Shown here: positions 22,217-36,308 of the stretch, in pieces
Numbering within the stretch: position 1 is the stretch's first letter
Layout of the letters: every line of letters begins with the position of its first letter
From: Theodoxus fluviatilis
Lineage: Eukaryota; Mollusca; Gastropoda; Cycloneritida; Neritidae
DNA: 64,000 nucleotides
Direction of reading: 5' to 3'
Assembly (NCBI GenBank): GCA_034096865.1
Contig: JAWQFJ010025561.1
Coordinates: 67,001-131,000 of the forward strand
Notes under the pieces: model-generated
Database searches by the model: none
Told to the model about the DNA's origin: nothing
The model's input: only the letters and a program-made list of their open reading frames with translations
Made by a program: the position numbers and the translations under genes

Positions 22217-23033
22217 GGTAGTGTTGTGAGATGTTAGTGTTGTGAGACGGTTGTGTTGTAAGACGGCAGTGTTGTATAACGGTAGTGTTGTGAGACGGCA
22301 GTGTTGTATAACGGTAGTGTTGTGAGACGGCAGTGTTGTATAACGGTAGTGTTGTGAGACGGCAGTGTTGTATAACGGTAGTGTTGTGAGACGGTAGTAT
22401 TGTAAGACGGTAGTGTTGCTATACAGCGGTGTTGTGAAACGGCAGTGTTGTACGACGGCAGTGTTGTACGACGGCAGTGTTGTAAGACGGCAGTCTTATA
22501 AGACGGCAGTGGTGTAAGACGGCAGTGTTGCGAGGAGGTAGTGTTGTAAGACGGCAGTGTTGCGAGGAGGTAGTGTTGTAAGACGGCAGTGTTGTAAGAC
22601 GGCAGTGTTGTGAGACGGCAGTGTTGTGATCGGCAGTGGTGTAAGCCGGCAGTGTTGTAAGATGGTAGTGTTGCAAGGCGTTAGTGTTGGGAGACGGCAG
22701 TGTTGTTAGACATCGGTGTTGTGAGACGGCAGTGTTGAAAGACAGCGGTGTTGTGAGACGGCAGTGTTGTAAGACAGCGGTGTTGTGAGACGGCAGTGTT
22801 GTAAGACAGCGGTGTTGTGAGACGGCAGTGTTGTAAGACAGCGGTGTTGTGAGACAGCAGTGTTGTAAGACAGCGGTGTTGTGAGACAGCAGTGTTGTAA
22901 GACAGCGGTGTTGTGAGACGGCAGTGTTGTAAGACAGCGGTGTTGTGAGACGGCAGTGTTGTAAGACAGCGGTGTTGTGAGACGGCAGTGTTGTGAGAAA
23001 GCGGTGTTGTGAGACGGCAGTGTTGTGAGACGG
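22217..23033. repeat. 16-bp minisatellite, about 50 copies
   Basis: The basic unit is GTGTTGTGAGACGGCA with variants (TATAACGGTA, AAGACAGCG, GAGGAGGTA). From about 22690 the array is an ordered dimer of 32 bp alternating GAGACGGCA and AAGACAGCG; the left part is more irregular. Because 16 is not a multiple of three, the 211-codon antisense ORF cycles through the unit every 48 bp and is an artefact of lacking stops. Confidence 0.96.
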
Positions 23034-23117
23034 TAGGCGAACTGTTTGGGGCAAGATGAAGCAGGTGAGAAGTTGAGACGAAGGTGAAATTTGGGCAGTA
23101 CAATGTTATTGAGCTAT

Positions 23118-23178
23118 GGGAGGGAGGGAGGGAGGGAGGGAGGGAGGGAGGGAGGGAGAGAGAAGGAGGGAGAGAGCG
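23118..23178. repeat. (GGGA)n microsatellite
   Basis: About 60 bp of GGGA ending in GA-rich sequence, about 50 bp left of the PSI2 exon donor. Confidence 0.95.
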
Positions 23179-23230
23179 TGCATATCACGCACACATCCAT
23201 GCACGGATGGCACGAGAGTCAGACACTTAC

Positions 23231-23351
23231 GTTCATGCCGGTGACCAGGCTGTCGTTGCGACAACTCATGGCGGAGACGTTGCTGTAGATGCACATGTGA
23301 CGTCGGATACACCACGTGCATGGAAACTTGCTCTGCGTGCAGCTCGTGCAT
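23231..23351 (-). CDS. PlexA: PlexA exon 2 of window: PSI2 cysteine-rich domain
   Basis: This 121-nt exon encodes the second plexin-semaphorin-integrin (PSI) module, a small disulfide knot that orients the stalk. It shows the family cysteine pattern CTSC...CTWC...C...SC, close to the vertebrate form C-x-S-C...C-x-W-C-K-Y. It contains two N-glycosylation sequons (NVS, NDS). The acceptor is TTTTCAG and the donor is GTAAGT. The first base completes the Ser codon begun in the 54-kb exon, and the exon ends in phase 0. It stands alone between a 6.9-kb and a 30.7-kb intron. Confidence 0.92.
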
Positions 23352-24092
23352 CTGAAAACACAAAGAACACACATATTCTAACTTCCGCCTGGTGAAACAA
23401 ACACGTACTTCCATCGGTAGCGATATACACTTTGGCAGTCACAGTAGCATCATGCACGATTACTCATGCTCCCTATATGTCACCAAAGAAGAGTGGTATC
23501 GCTCAATGAGATTTACTTCACCTGTGTTCTAGTCAGCCAGATGGAATGTTCGCGTCAAGACCATAAGAGAGCATGCATGCGCATTTTGTCAATTAACAAA
23601 TCCTTTTATTGCTGGAGCTGCTCCATGGCGTGCTTTTCGCTGGAGTGAGTGAGCAGTTACACAAATATTTTCCTTGTGTTCTCTCCATCAGAGCGACCCG
23701 AACTCGGGCACAGGGTATGTTAGAAAGCGTCTTTTAAAAAATTCCCCAAAACAATCGTAAAAGGTTTCTGCGTCTCTCTTCTTGCCTGAAATACACAAAA
23801 CCAAAGAAACGTTGACAGGGGTTTGAGGTCGCAAATGAGTTCTCCACGCTGACAGGCACTGGACAGAGCGCAAACATCAGACAGAAAGTTACACATGGAA
23901 AAACAAACAGGACGTATCACTGTCACGGCTGTATCGCGAATTTATTTCGTCAACGCAGACACAAGACCGTCTGATATCGGCTCTCTGGCGGGGAGGACGA
24001 AATCTCCCAGATCTCTTCCCAGGCTGTCTCCACTCCCCAGCGTACGCTGAGTCATGCACTCCTGCATGTTGAAATCTCTCTCACTTTCACAC

Positions 24093-24398
24093 TCTCACTC
24101 ACACACACACAACCATGTGCGCGCGCGTGCACACACATACACACACGCATGCACACACACGCACACACACACACGCACGCACACGCACACACACACACAC
24201 ACGCACACACACGCACACTCACACACACACACACACGCACGCACACACACGCATGCACGCATGCACACACACGCATGCACGCACACACACACACACTCAC
24301 ACACACACACACACACGCACACACACACACTCGCACACACACACACAACGCACGCACGCACGGCCGCACGCACGCACGCACACACACACACACACACT

Positions 24399-24432
<34 letters not shown>

Positions 24433-24436
24433 ACAA
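24093..24436. repeat. (CA)n with GCAC interruptions
   Basis: About 340 bp of alternating CA, CGCA and TGCA, continuing more loosely to about 24760. Long Thr-His and Cys-Val ORFs on both strands are repeat translations. Alternating purine-pyrimidine sequence with CG steps can adopt left-handed DNA. Confidence 0.95.
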
Positions 24437-27400
24437 GGACGCATGCACTCACCCATACGCATACATCACATTTACACACGTGTGCCCGACCGCAAACAAG
24501 CACACTCGTGTACATTAATTTATGTATGCACGCATCAGAGCCCATGCACTTATTTTCGTCCAAACGCACACACCGCGCGCGCACATACACACTCATGCGT
24601 TTTACATGACATGTAGTATACGAACCCAACCGCACTCCATCCCCGTCGCTCACTCACATGTGCATGTGCTCACACGCACGCGGAAACACATGCGCGCGGG
24701 CATGCGTACACTCATGCATGCACATACGCACGCGCGCGCGCATACACACACAAATACACATTCACCATTTCTGAAGGGTGTGGCATTGGATATGGAATGC
24801 GAAAAGGCCAGATCATCACCCCAAAGGACCTCATGTCGCCACTCCGCTACTGGGTATTTATGACTGGGTTTTACGGTGTCCTGATTATTTACAGATAGGG
24901 GACACAGGGGTGAGGGCGAGAGCAAGCAGTCTACTTATCGCCTCACCATGAGGCCTTCTTATCAGGGACAGGGGCGGGGACAGAGGGTGGAGGAAAGAAG
25001 GGCCTCCTTGTGTCCGCCCCACAGACGATGATGCCGCTGGTTGTATGTGGGCAACACGACACTCTCTCTCTCGACTGTATGGCGGCACCTCTAGTCGTCC
25101 AGGTGTCGCTGCACTAAAGTGCAAATCTTTGGTGTGCATCTTTCAGAAGACACATTCACTGTCTAACGAAGGGGGATGAGAAGGTCAGGTGGGATCAGCT
25201 GGTGCAAACTTTAAACAAAGTAGAGTGGTGTGATTTCAAGGTCTAGTTCGTTAAGACCAAGAGGCAGATATGAGCAGTGAAGATTTGTAACACCTAGGAT
25301 AGTATAAGGTGTAAAGAGGATTGAAACAACATATGGATGATAATTCACTGTAAAACACAAAAACCTTTTACTTTTATCTTTGAAAATAGATACCTTTTTT
25401 CCTACATGCATGCTTTTCATGCCTCACTGTCCATGCAAGGCATGGCAATTGCAACAAGCCTGGGTATTGTCTGAAACACTACGGAGTTGCCCATGCATCG
25501 AAAACCCTCGTTATCACGCATCTCTCACAACCGAAACTGCAAGGACACTTCCTGCAGGCAGAGGTGCATCAAGTTCAATCTAGTGTCCTAGGGACATCGT
25601 CCTCCTGCTGGAAGATACAAGTGCAAAGAACATCTGTCTGTGTCGCCACAATTGATGAGTATCAGGAAGGGGGGGACAGCCTCTGGCAGTAGACAGAACC
25701 CAACGATGCCAGATGGTTGTTTCATGGACCAGAGAGTTCACAGCATCAATTTACACTTGCCAACCGTCCATCTCCTGCTTCCCTCCCCTCAGAGTGAAAT
25801 AGATGACGAAATTAGACTCGCTCCCGATGTGAACTGACAGCGATCCGCCATCCATTTCGCCCCGTTTGCTTGTCCAATCAATTAGGCAGCGGGCTGGGTG
25901 GTATGGAGTGTTGGTGGGGTTGGGGTGTCATTGATCCGCCCCGGGACAAGGGTCAAGCAATCCGCGCCTTGTCCAGCCGTGGACTTCAAACCCGGAACTA
26001 ATTGTCGGACATTAGCAGAACCGCTCCCTGAGCATCCGCTGTCCAGTCTGATGGATGACGGTCGTAGATGTTGAGGAGCCAGGAGTCTAAAGCTGCAGCA
26101 GCCGGTCCTACCATCAGACTACCAACACCAGACAGCGCCACTGCTCCTGCTCCGAGAGCCGGTCACGTTTTCTTGAACACTAGGACGTCTGGGGTTTTGG
26201 TGTAGGGGATTGGTGGTCTGCCAGAATTGCTTGTATCTGGAGCCCAACATCAGTCGAAACTCAAGACTTCTAGGCGGCGCCCTGGTTAGATAGGCCGGGG
26301 GAGCGTTTGAACAGAGGAGTCCCACAATTAGCTCCAAAACGTGACTGGTGTCAGGTTGCAGACAAGACCTCTTATAAGCTGCAGGTCCCTACGAGAAAAA
26401 AGTTTGCGGTACAAGAGACAGGCATTGTACTAAAGAGTTCGGCTCAATTTTCAAAGCGGTCAGGATTTCCTAGGCGGGCTGAGAACGATATGCACATTAC
26501 AGTTTTCATCTTGATGTCATACTATCTTCGCTTTTATAATGGATGGTCGAACAGCCAAGACGCCGGAATGAAAGACGGCAATGAGAAACTTCGATAGAAA
26601 GTGTGAAGCAGATGAACATTCACAGTATATGAAGTCTCAAGGGAACATCGGATTTGAATAGCTTTCAATTCTTAACCGAGTGCTTTGGCTGAAAACTTCT
26701 ATTATGTTCCCTACATATCACACATCAATTAAAGAACCAAATCAGTTGTGGACTTGCATAGATTTAACAATATCATAAAGACTAAATATACTCAAGAGCA
26801 GAAGGTCCTCTCTGGAACAAAATCTACAATTGTTCCTTGAGGCAAATTCCAAATGTAAACATGCACAGGGCTCTAAGTGGGCAACACAGCTGTAATGGAG
26901 GACGTATCCTACATGAAACACGTGTTCCTGAAAGTCTGGAGCATGTCTGAGAGTGGGTACGTGTGCTGAGGGATCTCCTACTGTAAATACAGTTACAGCC
27001 ATGTGTCTGCCATAAGTAAACACATTCCCAAAGGTCACGACCCTGTCGACAATTCCTCTAGTAAAGCAAAAACAAGCGGCAGTCTCGTAGTTAATTAACG
27101 ACACTGTCTGTACCCACTGGGGTGGCCATTTTGCCTGCAACTGAGAGACTTGCTCCTATTCCCTGCCTTGGGAATGCCATGCCGCAGGGGAAATCACTAT
27201 AGCGTGACTCACAAATGGTATTACTGGGAAAGTTTCGTACTCCTCGACCTCACCAGAGACACCCCGTGAGCGTCCTAATCCTTTTCAGGGTTTAAAAAAC
27301 AACCTACTTCTCGGTGTAACACAAGGTCCCATTGGGCCGAAAAGAATACACTGCAGCAGCAGGCATGCTACATTACCAAAGGCGCTATTACGGCCGTGGG

Positions 27401-27546
27401 GAGGAGACATTAACAGAAAATCTAACGAACCGTCAGGCACATAATTGTAGAGAGGTTCTCTCTCTGACAGGAGGTACGCTTCAAAAACACACTGTTCGTC
27501 ACTCGTGGGACGTAACTGACGTATGAGGAGTGAGGGCAAAAACAGA

Positions 27547-27549
27547 GAG

Positions 27550-27584
<35 letters not shown>

Positions 27585-27590
27585 CGGGGG
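27547..27590. repeat. GA-GT-poly-G tract
   Basis: Short GA, then GT, then about 17 G. Confidence 0.9.
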
Positions 27591-29418
27591 GACGAGGTGC
27601 AGGGAGAGGCGAGTAGGGATAAGTAGTGAGGCACCAGAGTGACAAAAGCGTCTCTTATTGACGACCTTGCTCGCTGGCTCTTGGGGAAGACGAGGACGAG
27701 GGCAGGGGCCCAGAGGCGAGAAAAGCTTTCAGCAGCTCTCCTCCCACTGTTCTCGCTTGGACTGCAGCCAAAGATGCAGAGAGGTTTTTGCAGCTCGAAG
27801 CGAACAGGAAGAACCGGTGTAGCCTCATTTTTTAATAAGTCATCACTAAGTTAACTAATTCTAGCCACCAGTGGTTGATCATTCTGGATACAATGATCTA
27901 ACTTCCGCGTGTCTGCGCATGAAGAGCTTTAACATCAATAGGCAGTTACAGAAAGTTGGCAAGGTTATGTTTCCTCTCCGATGCACGGCTGAAACCAATT
28001 TCTGGTCACTGACAGAGACAATGCTGCACTGAATTTGAAAACGTCCACGACAAACGCAACGAGGTTACAACGACAACATCCGTCCCAAAGAGCACTTTGA
28101 AGGAAAGAGCAAACACGTTAAAGTAACAATGGATTCCGTCGTGCGTTTCCGACGAGAAGGACGCTTCAAACCCTTTCCTGCAATGACAATCAAATCCCAG
28201 AAATGGGCGCCATCATGGGACTCCCAGGTCTTCCAGACACTAAACACTGCAGAAGAAAAGTCGCTCCGTACACTTACAAGAGCCGGAGGGAAGTAGTTCG
28301 GGCAGTTAATCAGGCATAGCCTGGCTAACAACATCAAAACGGTCGGAGCACTCTTGTATCTCGGAAGCGGTCGATAGTAAAGAGGCAGCAGCAATCTTCC
28401 TAAGCGGAGGCTACTTCGTGATAGCGGCAGACGGCCAAGAGGAGCTAGTTATCTCCCCTGAGCTGCTGACCTGGCGCCCACGAGACTGCTCGTGCACGAC
28501 AAAAGTAATGGTCCGAGAGTGAATCAGCCTGCTGGTACAACGGCCAGGGGCGGCCCAGGAAGTGCAACTCGTGCTGAGATAAGCTCTGCAAAGCTCCGAC
28601 CCCTGCACACTGCGTTTATCGACCGCAAAATAGTATGGCGCAATATCAAGCCACAGGCTGATGAGAAAACGTTTAAGTGGTCTAACTTTCCTTGTAATGG
28701 CGAAGTGGAGTGGTCGAGATGTAGCTACAGATACAAACTTTGATCTTATCGCCGTGCCAAAAGAACGCCAACCAAGGTTATCAACGATGCAAAGCGAGAT
28801 GAAATGAAGAGCTTGATTACATCACATATGCCGTTTGAAGTCACTTGACGCGAGATTTGAGAAATGCGAAAAGCTATGCCTCTGTAGACGTTTTCAAGCT
28901 GAGGGCTTAATAGAACTTCAAGAGACGATCAGATCACCGTAAGAGAGCCTCTCTGTATAGCTCCGGGCCACTGCTTTCCATCTCAAAAGTAACATTATCT
29001 GGATACAAAAACTAGGGAGGACAGCCAAATGCGTATGGCCGCATAGACCATAAGTTATAAGAAACAAGTTCACAAATACACATAGCCATGCCGAGAATCC
29101 TCGCAACAGAATCTTCAACATTTCCAATGGGGAAAAACAGATGCACACGTGACAAAGAAACTAAGGCAACCAAGGTTTTTATTTCCCTATTCATAGTCGC
29201 AGTTCGTGAATATTGCGAGGCTTCCCACAGCCAATAACTGGTTGTCGCGTTGCAAAAAGACAAAGCTAGCGAAGGCGAGGAACGGAGGAGGAAGAGGAGA
29301 ACTGAAGATGCTTGTTTGAAGAGTGGGGATTGCGGGTGCTTTCTGGAAGCGGTCCTGCTGCACTCAGAAGCTGAGCAGCTCCACAGTGGATAACTTCAAA
29401 CAGCAGTTCTGAGCTTTC

Positions 29419-29612
29419 GTTTGTGTGTGCATGGCTGTGCGTGTGCGTGCGTACATGATTGTGTCCGTGCGCGCGCTTGCGCTCGGTTGTTTGTTCTGCG
29501 TGTGCGTACGTGCGCGCGCGCGCATGGGTAATGTGTGTGCATTTGCATGTGTGTGTGTGTGCGTGTGTATGAGTGAGGGTCTGTATGTGTTTGTGCGCGC
29601 GCGTGCTTGTGT
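29419..29612. repeat. (TG)n/(CG)n alternating tract
   Basis: About 190 bp of degenerate TG with GCGCGC and TACGTGCGCGCGC blocks. Confidence 0.9.
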
Positions 29613-30809
29613 GAACGCAGCTTCAAGGACTTCCACGAAGAGCCAAAAGTCAACGACGCAGGCGCAAACAATATGGCCACACAAGCAGAATAAGTTTGCC
29701 GCCAGGCGAAGCACGACTTTTCCCACCACTGTTGACTGCACGAGGCTTCATGGCAGGCTTGGCGCCATCTTCCCACAACCCCTGACTTGAGGCCAACTGG
29801 GGTAATCGCCCCCTCATCTACACTGCAACCCACCGCGCATTACACGCACTCTTAACATTCCCCATGGGACAGCTGCACTGCTGGACGTTGCGAGGTGTCG
29901 AGATCTCTGTGGCATTGCAGCCATAGAACAATGGCTGCCCACTTGAATTCCTACTAGAATTTAGGTGTCGAATAAGCATAGGCGAATGCTAGGCAACGCG
30001 TAGGATAGCGGAAAACCCCAAAACAATTAACGTGTATTTCCTTATTATTAAAAAAAAGAGGAAGAAGGGAAGTACGGGTTTATTGGCCATGGGGAACTTT
30101 ACCTTTAAAATTTCCTATTTTCCCCCAATATACATGACAACAACCGCGAGTTAAAAGAGGAATGAAACAAACTTTTTGCTCGAAAATGACATTTCCATTT
30201 CAATTTTTGGAAGCAATTTGGGACGAGAGATCACTGTGACCACAGAGTCCATTTCTCCATGCCGAGTTCAGAAGGAGCATCCCAACACAGGCGTGCTCTG
30301 CCTTTGAAGCCAACTACGAGATCCATCGACCGGACGCTGGAAGAGACGCAAGGTTAACTGGAGCCACCAGCTGTTGCGGCAGGAGAAGAGGGGGTCAGGG
30401 ACCAGAGACCACGAAGCCAGCAGAGCAGCAGGCAGGCGGTCCGCACAGGGGCAGGCAAGGACACGGCCGTCCAATTCAGGGAAATGGTGGCATCGCTCGG
30501 CAGCCGTGACGGAGCTCACCGGAATCAAACAAGTCAGCTCGCAGAGTTGCTTCCCTTGCTGACCCCGCCTGACCCAGCCACCGCGGCGCCCAGTCAGGGA
30601 AATTGTCTGGGGCCGGGGTAGGAGAGCGGGGCCTGGTCGCTCCACGGCAAAGCCAGAAATCACGCCCTGGAGTTCCGGGTTCAAACCCTGATCGATCCAG
30701 CATCGTCTGCGAGATTCCAAACGGTTCTTTGATCTTTGCAAGAGTCAGACACTAGAGCAAGTGGTTTTGATTTCCTCAATGAGATCAGTGAGCGCTCCGG
30801 CAGACACGC

Positions 30810-30856
30810 GGGGAGGATTTCAGGGGGAGGATTTCAGGGGGAGGATTTCAGGAAGA
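30810..30856. repeat. 15-bp tandem repeat, 3 copies
   Basis: Unit GGGGAGGATTTCAGG, last copy diverging to GAAGAGG. Confidence 0.85.
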
Positions 30857-31383
30857 GGAACATTTCCGATCAGATTGTCTCCTTCAGGGTAATTATGACT
30901 TGGATGCGTTCATCCTCCAACCAACTCTTACTTTCATCGCCTTGACTTGAACGAGTAGTCGTGCACTTTAATCTCTGGGCTGTCGAGGTGGGCAAGTTCT
31001 CGTGCCCTGAGTATCTTTCATCTGGTTCAGCGGTCTCTGTCTGCCAGCCTTCTTTCATGTCATTCTAAACAAGTCTGCTTTTTTCCAGAGTGTGCGTGTG
31101 CATCGGCCATGTACGCTCATCGTAAAGTGTTGGTTACGTTTCCACACGAGCTCTTGAGCATGCTCTGTGTCCTGTGGGTCAAACACGAGGCAAACACGAG
31201 AGGATGGGTCGGTCACTCAGACGGCAATTGAGCAACGACTCTCGTCCCTACCATTTCATCACGATCATCAGCTGGCAATGGGCCTGGAAGAGACACTGGG
31301 ATGGGGGTGCAGGGTGGCGGAGTGGTGGGCATGAAAGGTGCAGACATCCCTGCATCAGGAGCTTGCGAGACTGTGGGGTTCTC

Positions 31384-31440
31384 AATTCCACCCCCAGCAA
31401 GCCACCCTCATTCCACCCCCAGCAAGCCACCCTCATTCCA
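31384..31440. repeat. 28-bp tandem duplication
   Basis: Two copies of a unit beginning TTCCACCCCCAGCAAGCCAC and ending CCTCA, with a third partial start (TTCCACGCAC). Confidence 0.85.
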
Positions 31441-33690
31441 CGCACAATAACTCACCCTCCGCCCCTGCACTATTTGGCAGGAGTCGGGGGACCCTCCTTC
31501 CTCGGTTGGACTGTCCCTCCTCCGCAGTTAAACGCAGTCCCCTTCAATCAGGGACGGTAACTCTGTCATCATGTGCACCCAGCCATCCCCCGTGCCCTCG
31601 CTGGGCGCACTTCCAGATGGTTCTATTGACCCGCGTCTCCGGACTAATGCTACACCGCCGCTTCATTTTGACGAGGATGACTGTAATTTGAAGCCAGCAA
31701 GGTCAACTGGCCTTGGTAAACAGATGGCGGCGTGCATTTTATTTGTTTTCATCATCCGTGAAACAGAGCACTGCGCCAAGAGAGGGACAAAACATAAAAG
31801 AGAGTTTGGTTGGTGTGAAGGGACTGGGTCTGTTAGGTTAAGCCTTGATTTCCATAATTACAAAAGACCCATTATCGTGACGCCGAAGAAAGGCTGCTTC
31901 ATTAGAATAGGCATTATCAGACGATGGGATCGAGAGGAACACTCAGTTGAGAATAATTTCCTATGTTTACACTTCAAACACAGCGACGAAGACTACAGCA
32001 TCAGGAAGAGAGGCAGCTATCCAAAACGGAGAAGGCAAAAGGTTGAAACACACGGCTGGCAGATACATACATTTTTGAGACACATAATTCAATTCACGCA
32101 CTCCTTAACAGACCAACAGCAAAACACCGCCATCAGGAAGATGTCACGTTTAAATAGCCATGAACACTCCATTACAGAGGCGACTAAATTTTTAATGTAA
32201 CGCCATATGCAGGAAAGCCATTATTTTCTCTTTCAGTTCTTCGATTCTAAAATCCTCATCAAACTACTATCATATGCCTGACTCATGAAATCACAGTCTA
32301 CATCGCACTGATATTAAATACAACACCGAAACAGCAATAAGGGCGCCTACGCCATAACCTGTACACACATTACCACAATTCGTCCCTCAGTACAGTCGAT
32401 AACGTCCAAGAATAAACCGATTTCAAAGATGGATCCACCTCCAGCTGTCTCCACTGTAGGGTGAAGCACCCATCTAGAGGCAGGACTGGACGGCACAGGA
32501 GGAGATGGGGTGGTTGAGGAGCTAAGCTTTGGGGGCAAGGGTCATCACACCGGAAGCCGAGACCGCTCTCAGACGGCCCCGACGCCGGCCCTGGCTCTTC
32601 ATCAGCTCTCAGTGGGATGGCGTCCCCGCCAAGCACTGCGCTAATGAAAACCGAAGGCGGCTCTGCGGGCCGCCCACATCTCCTGGCGACTTCAGCTTCC
32701 CCAGGGCCACCATCGAGTGCAACCACCTTTTCACAGACGGCCGCAGTCGAGTGGGCCAACGACTTGGAGGAGGGGCAACAAAGAAGTCATTCAGGACCAG
32801 CGGTAACAACTGAGCTGAAGGTCGCACTGGGGGACAGCTCCAGAGATCGACAGTGCCGAGGTCTCGGTAAGTGTTGTGCAGAGAGCAGGGAAAGTGCACT
32901 TTGGTGAGTTGCAGCTTGACTACGATAGCGTAATTTGACAGATATCGGGATTTAATGATATCAGTGAGGGACACTCCATCCACGTAACTAGTCCGCAGAG
33001 GGCAACCCAGGGATTTTCAAAACGACTCCACGCGGACGAGGGCTTTTGAGAGAGTTAACGACCTTCCGCAAAGAAAATAAACTCTTGTAATGTCATTTCT
33101 TCAAGGTAGGATTGTCTTCACAGGAGGTTTCGCCTTCAAATCCATTACTGGAATGTAACAATACTTCGTGATGAAGGGTGTTTTGAATGTGTGGGTCGTA
33201 CAATTCTTGTCATTGTACTCCCTCATATTTTAAGAAACTATCACTACTATAAATGCATTAGTTTGACAGTAGTATGCTCGATTTTTGCTTTAGAGAGAAA
33301 GTAATCCTCTCAAACCTCTACATTAAGTTTATCATTTCAGTCCGATCTCAAAGTTTCTAACACTCTCCACCCCCCACCCCCACCCCCCACCTCTCTCGGA
33401 TGAAGCAAATCAGTCCTGAGCTAGTGCATGCAGGGCTTCAGCTACTAAGGTCCTTGATTTCTTTCTTGCATCCGTACCATGACAGCACAGCCTTAAAGCG
33501 TTAAGGGCCAGGGGGATTGCCAAGAGCAACTGCAGCATAAGGAACACCTGCACGGAGGTGAACTGTGAGAGCATAGTCGACTCCTCTTTTCCGGGCAAAT
33601 CAGGCTGGCTGTGCACAGGGCCAACAAAGCGGAGACGGTCTCCAATAGGCTCACCTGGTGGAATCTTTGAAAGGAGTGATTAGAGGAGGA

Positions 33691-34103
<413 letters not shown>

Positions 34104-35478
34104 GGAAAGTGGTGCTTCTATCTCAAAAACAGCTTGACATAGACACAAAGGAGTCAACTCTTTCAAAGGAAATTTCCAGACAACATCTACTTCTTGGTGG
34201 GCAAAGTTAGTTGCCTTCCCCCCGTGTTCCAGTGGCCACAGAAACTTGTTTGGAAAGAAGCCTTGCTCTGGCGACGTGGGAAGCCGTCCAAGACAGCTCT
34301 GAGATGTGGAAAAACACCCGTCAAAGGTCAGCTGGTCTATTGAGGGTTCTCGCCTCGCTCACACGGCCAATCACCGGCTCCCCATGCGGTACAAATCCAA
34401 GAAAAAAGCAAAAGCAAACACCGCTTGTAGAACTTCCCACCAGCCCCTCTGGGAATTGCCAGAGACGACTTAAAGGACAACATCTACATACATTTAAAAA
34501 GCGGAAACAACAGGAGGGGAAAGTATGGACGCCAAAGAGCAAATGAAGCCCAAACTGCAAATGAACACCAAATTGCAAGCGTGCATTCGGCACCAGGAAT
34601 GTTTACAGTAAGATACATAGAGGCTTTCATCTTTAAAAAGGGAGTTTTTTCATGCAGCAAACTTCCACGGCGAGGGCATCGATTGAAACGACTTCTTATC
34701 CACTGAAGTGCGAAGTTCAAACACTGCCCCTCTCTTGACAACCAGCCGCTTTATCCCGTCGGCATCCTGACTCTTAGAAAAGTATCCACCCTCTGTACAT
34801 GAACATATTTCCCTTTCTAACGAAGGAGTAATGTACTGTAAGCTTAGCACCGCGCCCAAGTACATCAAAGGAGATTGACTACTTCAAAATAAACATTTTA
34901 ACCAGTGATTCTGACCCTCATTACGTCCATTCAGCTGATTTATCAATGAAATACAAAACAAGCATGATACAAAGAGAGGTTCCCTCTGAGCTTTGAAAAC
35001 TCGCACCGTCACCCCCACGCCCTTATTCCCAAAATTACAATTATCTGCAACATTCGATGTCTTCCGAGCCTCAAAAGCGGGGGTTCAACCTGCATATGCT
35101 TGCAGTATACATGCGGCCTGTGAACTTTCGGGGGCGGGGGGGGGACATTCCGCGACCTCAAATAATGACTTTGCATGGTTTAAAAAAAAGTCCCCAACAG
35201 CGGGTAAGCGATCAGGCCTCTGTAGCTGATGGAGAGCGGGAGGACGGGTGGGAGACAAGCCATCCATGAGGCTGTGGTCTCGCTGTCACCGCAAGTGTCA
35301 CGTTGCACCCCTCCCCATGCCAGTGTGCGTTTTTTTAAATGCGGAAGACATGCAGGGAGATCAATCCTCATCTGCCCGCACTGAGCCCGCCCTCCCCAGC
35401 CCTGGCCTGCCCGCCTTGCCCGTCTCCTGACACCACACTCTCTTCCACTTGGGTTGCATGGCTGCATTGATCAACAGG

Positions 35479-35482
<4 letters not shown>

Positions 35483-35540
<58 letters not shown>

Positions 35541-35555
35541 GTGTGCGCAGGGAGT

Positions 35556-35616
<61 letters not shown>

Positions 35617-35622
35617 TGTGTG
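35483..35622. repeat. (CT)n and (GT)n microsatellites
   Basis: CT 35483-35538, then about 17 bp spacer and GT 35556-35622. Confidence 0.96.
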
Positions 35623-36308
35623 AGTGAACACGCGCAAACAAAAGTCTACCCGTATATGCGCTTAAAAGCATACTTGCACAGAAACGCACGCACTCGTGCA
35701 CACACGCACAAAGAAATGCACACACTATCACGCGCTCTGCTGGAGAGCGTTGGCTAGCAGGACTTGTTTAGGTTTCGTGGGGCAGGGGCGCAGAGACAGA
35801 AATTGGCTTTTCGCTGCCCGCGAACCCAACACGTGCCCGTTGAAGAAGGAGAGGACACGTAATCGACTACGGCTGACGCGGGGCGGCTGGTGGGGACAGC
35901 CCGTAATGAGGGAGACGAGCTTAAATTTTGTCAACATTTTCTCCCTTCCCCCTCCCAAGATTCCTCTTGGCCTTTCCCCATCTCTTCTCACTCCCCCTGA
36001 CTTGGTCTCCGTCCAAATCTCTGGAGGGCCAGATCGTTGCCGACTGCGCCAGTTGTACCGAGGGTGAAGACGTGCCTGAGGTCGGGATGGCTTTTCCTTC
36101 TGTCATGTCCCGGCAAATGGGTGGCGGCACCAAAGAGATAGCGTCATGGGTTGACTGGGACCGAAAAAGAAGCAAATGTCCGGGTCGTGATTTCATCGTT
36201 GTCAAACCTCCAAACGTTATAACTATCCTCACTTTAAACGTCTTCGCTAATGAGATAAGACCGTGCAGAGCATCTGCTGAAGGCCTTGCTTGTGTCGGGG
36301 GAATTTAA

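Larger units (their letters stand above)
16311..23230 (-). other. 6.9-kb plexin intron between IPT2 and PSI2 exons
   Basis: Contains a compound CT-CA-GA microsatellite (16567-17105), a CT array (18799-18869), an NRF1-like motif near 19934, and the 16-bp minisatellite (22217-23033). 17.1-18.7 and 19-22 kb are mixed-composition unique-looking sequence with several open frames up to 180 codons on either strand, none with a recognisable domain. From about 17 kb the sequence is visibly richer in CpG than the first 16 kb. Confidence 0.7.

Noticed and set aside
22217..23033. CRISPR-like array
   Set aside because: Units are contiguous 16-bp repeats without spacers, in an animal intron.
22419..23054. 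211-codon antisense ORF with Leu-Thr-Thr, Ser-His-Asn repeats
   Set aside because: It is the translation of the 16-bp minisatellite, open in all phases because the unit has no stop.
30268..30741. 157-codon minus-strand ORF and a tRNA T-arm-like GGGTTCAAACCC at about 30677-30690
   Set aside because: No matching acceptor or anticodon arm at tRNA spacing; the ORF has no recognised domain.
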